A stretch of DNA of 64,000 bases from Streptomyces sp. SUK 48 (GCF_009650765.1 NZ_CP045740.1:7974001-8038000); one strand, 5' to 3'; positions 55,448 to 63,863 are shown, numbered from the stretch's first letter. The notes: generated by a model not told the origin, from the letters alone. A program made the numbers and translations.

Positions 55448-56075
55448 GACCTCGGCTCCGCACTGTGGAACGGCAGCCTATGCCACCGACGCCGTATCCC
55501 TCGACGGCGGACAGGCACCCGCCACGACCGCGGCGCACCCCCGATCGGACGGACCGATCCCCGCGCCACCCGTCGAAATCGGAATATCGGTGCCGAGCCG
55601 CCGGAACGGAATGAAACCCGGCTAGGACATCCGGAAAGTGTCCGGGCGGACCGTGCGTAAACGGTGAGCGTTTTCGGTCCGTCGTCATCGGCTCCGGTCA
55701 TCCCGGTCCGCCGAGGGGGAACGGCGACCCGGGGCACGCCGGCGCGTGGCCGCCCGGGACCGTTGCCGAGGTATCACCGCAGGTAGCTCAGCCAGGGAAC
55801 GCCATCAGAGTGCGCGGAGAGCCGCGTCGCACGTGCGGGCGGCGGTTCCGGGCCGGGCCCGGGGAGGCGGTCTCGGGGTTCCGGTTCCCCAAGGCACCTG
55901 CGAATTCCGCGCCTTGACGAGTATCAATACCGAGGACTAAAACGCATCGCGGAGCCGGCCGCAGCAGTCACCTTCCCCCACGAATTCCCGCGTACCCCAG
56001 GCCGCTCTCCCCGCTCACGAACAGACCCTCTCCTCGTGAAGGCCGAGTGATTCGGCAGTCCGCCGGAGGAAAGCA
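55448..56075. other. Intergenic region with one possible promoter
   Basis: About 630 bp between the divergent LAL and spherulin-4-like genes. No coding sequence is supported. A hairpin ATCCGGAAAGTGTCCGG-type dyad lies near 55628, and a possible housekeeping promoter TTGACG-N18-TAAAAC is at 55914-55943. Confidence 0.4.
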
Positions 56076-57011
56076 ATGTGGAGGCATGCCGCAATGAGAA
56101 GCAGGACTCATCTGGACCGCGGGCCGGGCGCCGCCGGAAGGAGGCGCCGCCTGTGCGCGGCGGCCGTGAGCGCGGGCCTGGCCACCGGCGCCCTGATCTC
56201 CCTCCCGGCCGGCCACGCGTCCGCCGCCGTCCGGCAGACGGTGGCCGTACCCGCGTACTTCAACCCGGCCGACGGCGATCTGTGGGCGCGGCTGTCCAGT
56301 CCGGCCCCCGGCGCGGGCCTGGCCGTCGCCAATCCGCAGTCCGGCCCCGGCGACGGCAAGGACGGCGGCTACGCGAGCGCCATCAAGAACGCGCACGACG
56401 CCGGCACGAAGGTGATCGGATACGTCGACTCCGGATACCTCGGCACCAAGGGCTGGACCGCGCCCGACGGCGGCACGTCCATCGACGACTGGGTCGACGG
56501 CGCGGAGCGGAACGTCGACAAGTGGTACAGCTACTACGGCGCTTCCGGCCTGGACGGGATCTTCTTCGACGACGGCCTCACCGCCTGCGGCACCCCGTCC
56601 GACGCCACCGCCTACGTCGACGCCTACAACAGGCTCCGGTCCTATGTGAAGGGCAAGGACGCCGGCGCCAAGGTCGTCATCAACCCGGGTGCCTCGCCCG
56701 AGGAGTGCTACACACAGGCCGCCGACACACTGGTCACCTTCGAGGGCACCTACGACGACTATGTGAACCACTACGGCGACGACCGCGCGTCCTGGGAGGC
56801 ATCGGCCGACCCGTCCAAGATCTGGCACCTGATCCACACCACGGGAAGCCAGGCGCGGATGCAGAACGCCATCGCCCTCTCGAAGCAGCGCGGCGCGGGC
56901 TACGTCTACGTCACCGACGACGACAACTCCCACCCCCCGGGCCAGGACTGGGGCAACCCGTGGGACACCCTCCCGTCGTACTGGTCCGCCGAGGTGAACA
57001 CCGTCGGCTGA
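56076..57011 (+). CDS. Secreted spherulin-4-like glycosidase (GH135-type)
   Basis: A protein of 311 residues (305 from the second ATG at 56094). An arginine-rich leader plus hydrophobic core (LCAAAVSAGLATGALISLPA), cleaved near ASA, precedes one Spherulin4 domain: VPAYFNPADGDLWARLSS, VANPQSGPGDGKDGGYASAI, GTKVIGYVDSGYLGTKGW, and GLDGIFFDDGL with the conserved acidic pair. In fungi this family (Sph3, GH135) hydrolyses galactosamine-containing polysaccharide; its bacterial role is not known. The GGAGG site fits either ATG. It starts a run of secreted genes. Confidence 0.85.
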   Translation: MWRHAAMRSRTHLDRGPGAAGRRRRLCAAAVSAGLATGALISLPAGHASAAVRQTVAVPAYFNPADGDLWARLSSPAPGAGLAVANPQSGPGDGKDGGYASAIKNAHDAGTKVIGYVDSGYLGTKGWTAPDGGTSIDDWVDGAERNVDKWYSYYGASGLDGIFFDDGLTACGTPSDATAYVDAYNRLRSYVKGKDAGAKVVINPGASPEECYTQAADTLVTFEGTYDDYVNHYGDDRASWEASADPSKIWHLIHTTGSQARMQNAIALSKQRGAGYVYVTDDDNSHPPGQDWGNPWDTLPSYWSAEVNTVG

Positions 57012-57065
57012 CCGCGGCCGGTCCTGGTCGCCGCCCGTCCCCTCTCACCCCTCTCGGAGCGTCAT

Positions 57066-58439
57066 ATGAGGGCCCTACCCGCCCCACCCCGCAGGATCGC
57101 CCTGCTGGCACTGCCCGCCCTGCTCCTCCTCATACCGGTGCTGTGGCCGCGGCTGACGCAGCCCGCGTCGGCCGACACCGGCTCCTTCTCGCTGCTGTAC
57201 GACCCCGGCCCCTCGCACGACTGCTACGGAATGGTCGTGGAGGACCCGCCGGACAAGAACACGACACCCGATCCCGGGCGTACCAGCAGCGCCGGCTGCG
57301 GTGCCTTCGCCGGGACCAAGGAGTTCACCCGGAAGAGCCCCGAGCGTCCCACCTGGGACATCGGCACCTACGGGTGGAACACCTCCGACTGGGGGACCTC
57401 ACCCGGCTACTCCTTCACCACCCAGACCGCCGACAAGACGGTGACCATGCAGAACGACGCCTCCGGGGTCTGCGGACTGCACGAGACCAACGTCAGCTAC
57501 ACCTACCCCGACTCCCAGCTCGAACCGGGGCCCGACCGCGGGTACCGCACCGCGGCGGACGGCCGGATCGACGTCTCCTACCGGGCGAAGATCCAGCAGA
57601 CCAAGCCCTTCACCTGCGGCGAGAAGCGCGCGCTCCTGACCACGGACCTCATCTTCGAGGACTCCGAGCACGGCTCGGCGCACCCCGACGTGATCTCCGT
57701 CGTCCACTACGATCCCGGCACGTTCAAGGCCCCCGACGGCAACGGAGTCGTCTGGTACACGAGGGACGACAAGACCATGACCTGCCCCGACGGCTGCCGG
57801 GTCATGGTGCGCAGCCCCGACCTGATGAAGGACGCCACCTGGGCGTCGATCGACGACGACTTCAGCCAGTTGTTCGACCGCTACGTCGACTACGTCAACC
57901 CCGGGCACCTCCCGAAGTCCGACTTCGTCCTGCGGGGCGTGCAGATCGTCAGCAGCAACACGGGCAGCTCCACCACGGCCTCGGTCAGCGACGTCGATGC
58001 GCGCATGACACCGAGCGCACCCGTCCACGCACCCCTGACGTACGGCCTCAAGGGCAGCGACGGGCAGTCCCTGTGCCTGGACGACTACGACAACGCCACG
58101 CGGCCGCCCGCCGTCGCCGACATCTGGGACTGCAACGGCGGCGACGCCCAGGACTGGACCATGGGCCAGGACGACACCCTCCAGGTGCACGGCCTGTGCC
58201 TGGGCACATCCGGAGACGGCACGGCCGACCACACGCCCGTCGGTCTCGACGCGTGCGACGGGGGACAGCACCAGAAGTGGGTCCTGGGCCGCTACGGCCA
58301 GGTCTACAACCCCGTGTCCGGCCGCTGCCTGGAGGTCGCGAACGCCTCCAGCACCAGGGGCGACAAGAACCTCGAACTCTTCGACTGCTGGGGCGGCACC
58401 CAGCAGAAGTGGTGGGCTCCGGCCGGCGACTACCGCTGA
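57066..58439 (+). CDS. Secreted protein with C-terminal ricin-B lectin domain
   Basis: A protein of 457 residues. The signal peptide (RIALLALPALLLLIPVLWP, cleavage near ASA) precedes an unrecognised beta-rich domain (about 40-315) with six or more cysteines and repeated tryptophans (WDIGTYGWNTSDWG). A ricin-type beta-trefoil follows (about 318-457) with QSLCLDDYDN, IWDCNGGDAQDW, CLGTSGDG, HQKWVLGRYG and CLEVAN. The QxW motifs are conserved at least twice. It probably binds extracellular polysaccharide; the catalytic identity of the N-terminal part is unknown. It starts 54 bp after the spherulin-4-like gene. Confidence 0.78.
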   Translation: MRALPAPPRRIALLALPALLLLIPVLWPRLTQPASADTGSFSLLYDPGPSHDCYGMVVEDPPDKNTTPDPGRTSSAGCGAFAGTKEFTRKSPERPTWDIGTYGWNTSDWGTSPGYSFTTQTADKTVTMQNDASGVCGLHETNVSYTYPDSQLEPGPDRGYRTAADGRIDVSYRAKIQQTKPFTCGEKRALLTTDLIFEDSEHGSAHPDVISVVHYDPGTFKAPDGNGVVWYTRDDKTMTCPDGCRVMVRSPDLMKDATWASIDDDFSQLFDRYVDYVNPGHLPKSDFVLRGVQIVSSNTGSSTTASVSDVDARMTPSAPVHAPLTYGLKGSDGQSLCLDDYDNATRPPAVADIWDCNGGDAQDWTMGQDDTLQVHGLCLGTSGDGTADHTPVGLDACDGGQHQKWVLGRYGQVYNPVSGRCLEVANASSTRGDKNLELFDCWGGTQQKWWAPAGDYR

Positions 58440-58751
58440 GGCGACCCCGCCACCCCCTACCGGCGGCAACGGGCCCTGTCAACACGTCGCCGGGAACGGC
58501 TCACCCGCCCCGCACGGTCCGCCCCCGGCGGTGGCACCAGGGAGACCCGGTGCCGTAGCGTCCCAACTCGCGCGCCCCAGAAGGAACGTGAGGCGAACGG
58601 TGTCTCCACCGCCTCCAGTTCCCCCCAGCCGCGTACATCCCCCCACACCCCCCACCCGTCCGGGCGGGCGACATCAGGCACATGCGGAACCCCCACTCCC
58701 ATGCCCGGCCGTCGCCCGCCCCGGACGGAACGATCTCGATCGGAGCCCGAA
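58440..58751. other. Intergenic region, nothing identified
   Basis: About 310 bp between two secreted-protein genes. No terminator hairpin of good quality, promoter or ORF was recognised. Confidence 0.4.
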
Positions 58752-59507
58752 TTGCCCCGTCGTACCACTCGCGCCCTGACCGTGGCAGCCACCACGGTGG
58801 CCCTCACCACGCTCGGCACGGCGCTCGCGTTCGCCGAGACACCCCAGTACTGCGACCACGAGGTGTGCCTGAAGGACGGGACCCGCTTCGGCGCACCGGC
58901 CGACGCGTTCCCCGCCCAGTCGCAGCATGGGGCGGTCAGCGCCACCCAACTCGTCAACGACTGCGCACAGGCCCAGATGAACACCCTCTCCGACGTCAGC
59001 TGCGGCTTCTACCCCTACCAGGACCCGCAGACCGTCGGATACGGCCAGTGGACCGCGCTGACCTCGGACTACGCCAACTGTTCCGGCGGCAACGACGCGA
59101 ACAACGTCAACTGGGCCTCGTCGACGACCTATACGACCACCAACAGCGTGCAGGTCTCGGCGAGCCTCAAGGTGGGCATCGACAAGCTGATCGAGACCAC
59201 CATCTCGACCAGCTACTCCTACACCTGGGGTACGGCACAGGGCACCACGCAGCAGTTCTCCGCGTTCGTCCCGCAGGGCTACAAGGCCCACCTCCAGCAC
59301 CGGTACCAGCAGCAGCAGGTGGCCGGCGTGATGTGGATCAACTACGGCAAGACCGGCGACAAGCCGGGCCAGGGCTACGGCCACCACTACTACGCCATCA
59401 CGGACTTCACCTCCACCTCGCCCGTGAAGAAGGACGACGGCCTGGTCGACGACGAGGTCTCCCTCTCCCCGCTGACGGCCGTCACCCCGGACGAGTGCTC
59501 GGCCTGA
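58752..59507 (+). CDS. Secreted protein with an aerolysin/MTX2-like beta core (tentative)
   Basis: A protein of 251 residues from a TTG with GGAG six bases upstream; an ATG at 58701 lacks a ribosome site. A twin-arginine signal (RRTTRALTVAATTVALTTL, cleavage near AFA) is present. The mature part has four cysteines (CDHEVC, CAQAQ, CGF), then Ser/Thr-rich alternating strands (TTYTTTNSVQVSASLKVGI, TTISTSYSYTWGTAQGTTQQ) and VPQGYKAHLQHRYQQQQ. That alternation, followed by a VPxGYK strand, is what aerolysin-type beta-barrel pore formers (ETX/MTX2) show. No family is certain. It lies beside lectin-bearing secreted genes. Confidence 0.6.
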   Translation: MPRRTTRALTVAATTVALTTLGTALAFAETPQYCDHEVCLKDGTRFGAPADAFPAQSQHGAVSATQLVNDCAQAQMNTLSDVSCGFYPYQDPQTVGYGQWTALTSDYANCSGGNDANNVNWASSTTYTTTNSVQVSASLKVGIDKLIETTISTSYSYTWGTAQGTTQQFSAFVPQGYKAHLQHRYQQQQVAGVMWINYGKTGDKPGQGYGHHYYAITDFTSTSPVKKDDGLVDDEVSLSPLTAVTPDECSA

Positions 59508-59534
59508 CCGGGAGCCGCCGCCGCGCGCGACACA

Positions 59535-59570
59535 CCGCAGGGCCGCACCTGTCGAGGTGCGGCCCTGCGG
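59535..59570. terminator. Bidirectional hairpin terminator
   Basis: Sixteen-bp perfect arms with a GTCG tetraloop, between convergent stop codons at 59507 and 59606. Confidence 0.8.
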
Positions 59571-59605
59571 CCACCCCGCCTCGGTCCGGACAGGGGTGTC
59601 GTCGC

Positions 59606-60360
59606 TCAGGCGAGCGAGAACTTCTGGGCGGCCGAGCCGTTGCAGTCCCAGATCTGGAGGCGGGTGCCGTTCGCGGTGGCGCCCGAGGGCGAGTCGATGC
59701 AGCGGCCGGTGGTCGGATTGGACATCGAGCCGTCGGCGTTCGCCACCCAGTTCTGGTAGCCGCCGCCGTTGCAGTTGGCCAGCTGGAGCTTCGTGCCGGC
59801 CGCGTTCACCCCGCCCGCGATGTCCAGGCACTTGCCCAGCGTCCGCAGGGTCTGGCCGTTCCAGGTCCACTTCTGGTCGAGCGACGTGGCTTGCTGGCAG
59901 TCCCAGAGCTGGACCGCGGTGCCGTCGCCGCCGGTGTCGTCACCGGCCACGTCCACGCACTTGCCGCCCGGTCCGTAGACCGGGGTGCCGATGGCGAACT
60001 GCTGCGCGCCGGAGCCGTTGCAGTCCCAGATCTGGAGGCGGGTGCCGTTCGCGGTGGCACCCGAGGGGGAGTCGACGCACCGGCCGCTGGTCGGGTTCCG
60101 CAGTGAGCCGTCGGGCTGCCGCACCCACGACTGGTAGCCGCCGCTGTTGCAGGTGGCGAGCTGCAGTTTCGTACCGGCCGCGCTGTTGCCGCCGGCGATG
60201 TCCAGGCACTTGCCGAGGGTCTGGAGGGTCTGGCCGTTCCAGGTCCAGTGCTGGTCCTTGGCGCCCGACTGGCAGTCCCACAGCTGGACCGCGGTGCCGT
60301 CGCCGCCGGTGTCGTCACCGGCCACGTCCACGCACTTGCCGCCGGGTCCGGTGATCGTCT
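59606..60360 (-). repeat. Tandem duplication of the lectin domain (about 375-bp unit)
   Basis: The two lectin units of the GH16 protein are offset by 375 bp. A run of about 62 bases is identical between 59907-59968 and 60282-60343, with other long near-identical blocks. This implies recent duplication or gene conversion within the gene. Confidence 0.85.
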
Positions 60361-61333
60361 GACCGCTCACCGAACCGCCGCCGCCCCCGGAGCCGGGCCC
60401 CTTGTTGTAGACGGACACCGAGTCGATGACCAGCTTGCCGCCGGAGACCGTGGACGCGTTCGGGCCCCCGCCGAAGGCGTCCGGGAAGCCGCCGCCCATC
60501 GCCAGGTCGTAGATGATGAAGAACGGGTGGTCGACCGCGTCGGACCAGGTCGTGGCGTCCACCTGGTTGGCGTTGATCGTGTAGAAGTTGTTCCCGTCGA
60601 GGTAGAACCTGATCTGCTCCGGCGACACCGAGCGGTCGATCTCCGCCGCGTAGTCGTGGAAGCCGGTCTGGCAGCCCGGACAGGCGCGCTCACCCGAGCC
60701 GATGCCGGTCGACTCGTTGCACGGACCGCCCGGGTTCACCCCGCAGTGCAGGGTGCTGAAGACGGAGCTGCGGCCGTTGATGTCCTCCATGATGTCGACC
60801 TCGCCGGACTTCGGCCAGGTCACCCCGGAGCGCAGCGGCGCGCCGAGCATCCAGAACGCCGGCCAGTAGCCCGCGCCGTTGGCGGTGGTGACATCGGGCT
60901 GCTGGAGGACGGACTCGATGCGTACGACACCGCCCGCCGGGGCGCCGAAGCCCGCCGACTGGGTCTCCACGCGCCCCGAGGTCCATCCGCCGCGCGGGTC
61001 GCTGCCCGAGTGCAGGGCCTGGAGCACCAGATGGCCCTGACCGTCGTAGTAGACGTTCGAGGTGCTGTTGGTCATCGTCTCGATCTCACCGGTGCCGAAG
61101 CTGCTGCCCGGCCCGGTGTCGTACTTCCACAGGCTCTGATCGATGCCGGTGCCGGACGCACCGTTGAAGTCGTCGCTCCAGGTGAGCGTGAAGCCGGACG
61201 GTGCCGGGGGCACCGCCGCCTGGACGTTCGGTGCCGCGGTGACGGTGGCCGCCACCGTCGCCACGACGACGGGCAGGAGAGAGAGCGCTCTCTTCCATCC
61301 GCCGCGGCGTGCCCTTGCGAGGGGTAGTTGCAT
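59606..61333 (-). CDS. Secreted GH16 beta-glucanase with two tandem ricin-B lectin domains
   Basis: A protein of 575 residues from an ATG with GGAGG eight bases upstream. The Sec signal RALSLLPVVVATVAATVTAA precedes the GH16 jelly roll: LTWSDDFNGASGTGIDQSLW, YWPAFWMLG, and catalytic GEVDIMEDIN (ExDxxE, near 185-194). A glycine linker (GPGSGGGGGSVSG) then leads to two near-identical lectin units (about 325-450 and 451-575), each with GKCVDVAGDD, LWDCQ and QxW motifs. The substrate is probably laminarin-like or mixed-linkage glucan. A LacI-type palindrome sits inside the signal-peptide coding region. Confidence 0.95.
   Translation of the reverse strand: MQLPLARARRGGWKRALSLLPVVVATVAATVTAAPNVQAAVPPAPSGFTLTWSDDFNGASGTGIDQSLWKYDTGPGSSFGTGEIETMTNSTSNVYYDGQGHLVLQALHSGSDPRGGWTSGRVETQSAGFGAPAGGVVRIESVLQQPDVTTANGAGYWPAFWMLGAPLRSGVTWPKSGEVDIMEDINGRSSVFSTLHCGVNPGGPCNESTGIGSGERACPGCQTGFHDYAAEIDRSVSPEQIRFYLDGNNFYTINANQVDATTWSDAVDHPFFIIYDLAMGGGFPDAFGGGPNASTVSGGKLVIDSVSVYNKGPGSGGGGGSVSGQTITGPGGKCVDVAGDDTGGDGTAVQLWDCQSGAKDQHWTWNGQTLQTLGKCLDIAGGNSAAGTKLQLATCNSGGYQSWVRQPDGSLRNPTSGRCVDSPSGATANGTRLQIWDCNGSGAQQFAIGTPVYGPGGKCVDVAGDDTGGDGTAVQLWDCQQATSLDQKWTWNGQTLRTLGKCLDIAGGVNAAGTKLQLANCNGGGYQNWVANADGSMSNPTTGRCIDSPSGATANGTRLQIWDCNGSAAQKFSLA
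61280..61293. promoter_or_regulatory. Intragenic LacI-type palindrome in the GH16 gene
   Basis: The 14-bp perfect palindrome AGAGAGCGCTCTCT is 40-54 bases inside the coding sequence. Its GAGCGCTC core equals that of the Streptomyces CebR cellobiose-repressor box (TGGGAGCGCTCCCA). A downstream roadblock operator for a glucan-sensing LacI repressor is likely but unproven. Confidence 0.55.
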
Positions 61334-61577
61334 AGGTCTGGCCTCCGAGGAAGGACATGATCGCGTCTGTTCGCTACGCCGCCTGTGACGGTCTCCCGGG
61401 CTCTCGCCCCCGGGCGGCGGATGCGTCGTCAACTCTGATGGAGGTGCGCGGTGTTGAAGCATGTGGAGTTCTGTGCGAGGCAGACGGTATTGGCCCATAC
61501 CATTACCGTCAAGGCTGCGCAGCAGACCTGACGGCGTCGGGGAACCGGTCCGTCGCACCGCCGTCGGGTGTGCGCGG

Positions 61578-61970
61578 TCAGGGCGCCAGGTCCGCGGTGT
61601 CGAGGAGTACGCACCGGTCGAAGTTCATGCAGCCGCACTCCAGGCAGTCGGCAACCGCCTGGCGCAGGGCCTGGGTCTGCGCGATGTGCCGGTCGAGCTC
61701 GGGCAGCTTGCGCGTGGCCATGTCCCGCCACTGGCGGGTGGCGGCCGCGGTGGTCTCCTCGCTCAGCAGCCGCGTGATCTCCGCGAGGGTGAACCCCGCC
61801 CGCTGAGCCATCTTGATCAGGGCGACCCGCCGGAGCGTGGTGGCGGGCCACACCCGGCGGCCGCCCTCGCGGCGCGCGCCGGGCAGCAGACCGCGCTCCT
61901 CCCAGTAGCGCAGCGCCGAAGCCCGCACGTGCGCCTTGTCCGCGAGTTCCCCGATGGGCAGATAGCGCAT
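61578..61970 (-). CDS. SoxR-like MerR family redox regulator
   Basis: A 130-residue MerR protein: MRYLPIGELADKAHVRASAL, RYWEERGLLPGARREGGRRV, a dimerisation helix, then the cluster motif CLECGCMNFDRC (C-x2-C-x-C-x5-C). That spacing is identical to the [2Fe-2S] site of SoxR (CxxCGCxxxxxC), so it probably senses superoxide or redox-active compounds. It is shorter than E. coli SoxR (154). Start ATG with GGAGGAGGG upstream. The divergent MFS gene shares an intervening SoxR-like box. Confidence 0.88.
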   Translation of the reverse strand: MRYLPIGELADKAHVRASALRYWEERGLLPGARREGGRRVWPATTLRRVALIKMAQRAGFTLAEITRLLSEETTAAATRQWRDMATRKLPELDRHIAQTQALRQAVADCLECGCMNFDRCVLLDTADLAP

Positions 61971-62004
61971 GCCCTCCTCCTCGATGCCGGGTCAGGCCCC
62001 TTGA

Positions 62005-62022
62005 CTTCAAGCGCGCTTGAAG
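62005..62022. promoter_or_regulatory. SoxR-box-like palindrome
   Basis: An 18-bp perfect palindrome CTTCAAGCGCGCTTGAAG lies between the divergent MerR and MFS genes. It matches the SoxR box CCTCAAGTTAACTTGAGG at 12 of the 14 arm positions; only the central four bases differ as a block. A TTGACT at 62001 and GACTGT at 62025, 18 bp apart, could be the MFS promoter, with the box between them as for MerR activators. Confidence 0.75.
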
Positions 62023-62029
62023 GACGACT

Positions 62030-63301
62030 GTGACCCGCATGTTCTCAGCAGCACGGGCGCGTCCGGCGCCCGGCCCCTGTCGCTCCCTGTTCGCCGACCG
62101 CGCCTTTCGGCGGCTGATGCCCGTCTTCGCGCTGTCCGACCTGGGCGACGGCATGAGCGTCGTCGCGGTCGCGTGGCTGGCGCTCGCACTGGGCCCCGGC
62201 GGCGGCCGAGGTGCGCTGGCCGGTATCGCCGTCGCCTCCTACGTCCTGCCCGGCGCGCTGGGCGCCCTGCTCCTGGGCAGGTGGACGCGGCGGCTCCCCG
62301 CCCGGCGACTGCTGGTCACCGACGCCGCGACACGGGCCGTCCTGCTGGGAGCGGTGCCGCTCGCCCACCTGGCGGGGGTGCTCACCCCGGCCGTCTACGT
62401 CGGGCTCCTGGGCGCTTCCTCGTTGTTCCACGCCTGGGGCAAGGCCGGCAAGCACGCCCTCTTCGCCCCTGTGCTCTCCGAGGGCCGGCGCCGGGCGGCC
62501 AACAGCGTGCTGAGCACCAGTCTGTGGAGCGCGACCATAGCGGGCCCCGCACTCGCGGGCTTTCTCGTGAGAGCGGTGTCCCCGGCCTGGATCATCGGCC
62601 TGGACGCCGCCACGTTCGCCGCGCTCGCCGTCCGGACCGCCCGCACCCCCCTGCCCCGGTCGTCCGAGCCCCCGGTGACCGGCGGGGCACCGCGCGGGCC
62701 GGGGATTCTGCGCCGCCGACCGGAACTCCTCGGACTGCTCCTCGTGACCTGGGTGTTCAATCTCGCCTTCGGCCCCGTCGAAGTCGCCCTCCCCCTGTTC
62801 GTCTCCGGCGATCTCGACGCCGGGGCGGGGCTGCTCGGCGGCTACTGGGCCGCCTTCGGCATCGGAGCCGTCATCGGCGCTCTCGCGCTGGGCGCGGCCG
62901 GACGGCTCCCGCTGTGGCCGGCCGTGCTCGGGATCATCGCGGGCCACGGCGTCGGCATGCTCCCCTTCGCCCTCACGGACTCCGCGGTCCCCTCCCTGAT
63001 CGGGTTCGCGTTCGCCGGACTCGTCTACGGCCCCTACTCCGCGCTGTCCCTCACCCTGATCCAGGACCGCGCGCCCGCCGGCGCGCTCACCACGGTTCTG
63101 GCCGCGCGCGGCGCCGTGCTCCTGACGGCCTCCCCTGTAGGGGCCGCGCTCGGCGGCTTCCTCCTCGACCGGACCAGTGCCCCCGCCGTGCTCGTCGGCA
63201 GCGGCGTGCTGATGATCCTCACCGTTCCCGCCGGCATCGTCGTGCTGAAAATCCACGGAGCCCGGACGGCCAGGGCCGTCCGGGCTCCGCGCGGCGCCTG
63301 A
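62030..63301 (+). CDS. MFS transporter (putative drug exporter)
   Basis: A 423-residue membrane protein with about 12 transmembrane helices (DLGDGMSVVAVAWLALALGP, AGIAVASYVLPGALGALLLG, and so on). It belongs to the MFS_1/MFS_3 exporter group. The GTG start has GAAGGA six bases upstream; ATG 62039 is an alternative and would suit a leaderless transcript. With the divergent SoxR-like gene it forms an inducible efflux unit, probably for redox-cycling compounds. A hairpin overlaps its last codons. Confidence 0.92.
   Translation: MTRMFSAARARPAPGPCRSLFADRAFRRLMPVFALSDLGDGMSVVAVAWLALALGPGGGRGALAGIAVASYVLPGALGALLLGRWTRRLPARRLLVTDAATRAVLLGAVPLAHLAGVLTPAVYVGLLGASSLFHAWGKAGKHALFAPVLSEGRRRAANSVLSTSLWSATIAGPALAGFLVRAVSPAWIIGLDAATFAALAVRTARTPLPRSSEPPVTGGAPRGPGILRRRPELLGLLLVTWVFNLAFGPVEVALPLFVSGDLDAGAGLLGGYWAAFGIGAVIGALALGAAGRLPLWPAVLGIIAGHGVGMLPFALTDSAVPSLIGFAFAGLVYGPYSALSLTLIQDRAPAGALTTVLAARGAVLLTASPVGAALGGFLLDRTSAPAVLVGSGVLMILTVPAGIVVLKIHGARTARAVRAPRGA
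63256..63289. terminator. Hairpin inside the 3' end of the MFS coding sequence
   Basis: Sixteen-bp perfect arms around a 2-base centre lie wholly within the last 15 codons of the MFS gene (the ARTARAVRAP stretch). This is probably a bidirectional terminator for the convergent gene pair, absorbed into the coding region. Confidence 0.65.
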
Positions 63302-63320
63302 GCGCCGACCGGGGGGCGGG

Positions 63321-63677
63321 TCAGTGCCCCGAACCGCCGGCTCCGTAGTGGCCACTGATCTGGTCCCGGTAGGCGGGGTCGCCCAGGTGCTTGTCCTTGT
63401 CGAACTCCGGTGCGTTCTTGATCTCTTCCTTGGAGCGGGCGACGCTGATGGTCCTCGCCTCGTGGTCGATGAGGGTGATCGTCGCGGCCGGGAGCAGGAC
63501 CTCCTTGCCGAAGATCCACACACCGGTGTCGACGACGATGTACTGCGATCCGACGTCGTGGGAGTGCTTGTCGACCTTGCCGATGTGCCCGTCCCTCGCC
63601 TCCACCGTGTAGCCGGTCAGATCGGCGTCGGGGGTGTGGCCGGCGGTCGGGGCGTAGTTCCACATGTTCTCGGTCAA
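63321..63677 (-). CDS. PRC-barrel domain protein
   Basis: A 118-residue protein from TTG with GGAGGACC upstream. The PRC-barrel is LTGYTVEARDGHIGKVDKHS, YIVVDTGVWIFGKEVLLPA, ITLIDHEARTISVARSKEEI, followed by a charged tail (APEFDKDKHLGDPAYRDQIS). PRC-barrel proteins of this kind are small, abundant stress-linked proteins of unknown role. An ATG four codons downstream (63665) is an alternative. Confidence 0.88.
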   Translation of the reverse strand: MTENMWNYAPTAGHTPDADLTGYTVEARDGHIGKVDKHSHDVGSQYIVVDTGVWIFGKEVLLPAATITLIDHEARTISVARSKEEIKNAPEFDKDKHLGDPAYRDQISGHYGAGGSGH

Positions 63678-63863
63678 CTTGGTCCTCCGCTGGTGTCGTG
63701 GGCGGGATGCCGGAGCAACCCGTATTCCGTTTCGAGAGCCTTCGTCTGTCCGCACGGCGCACCGGTAAACGCCTGAATGCCGATATCCCGGACAGGCCCG
63801 TGCCAGGAGCGCGGCCGGGCGCGACGCCGGGCACGGGCCACTTCGCTGAACGCTTCGCGGCAC

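Noticed and set aside
55770..55910. A tRNA-like stretch (GGTAGCTCAGCCAGGGA) resembling a D-arm
   Set aside because: No matching acceptor stem, anticodon arm or GTTCRA T-loop could be paired around it, so it is not called a tRNA.
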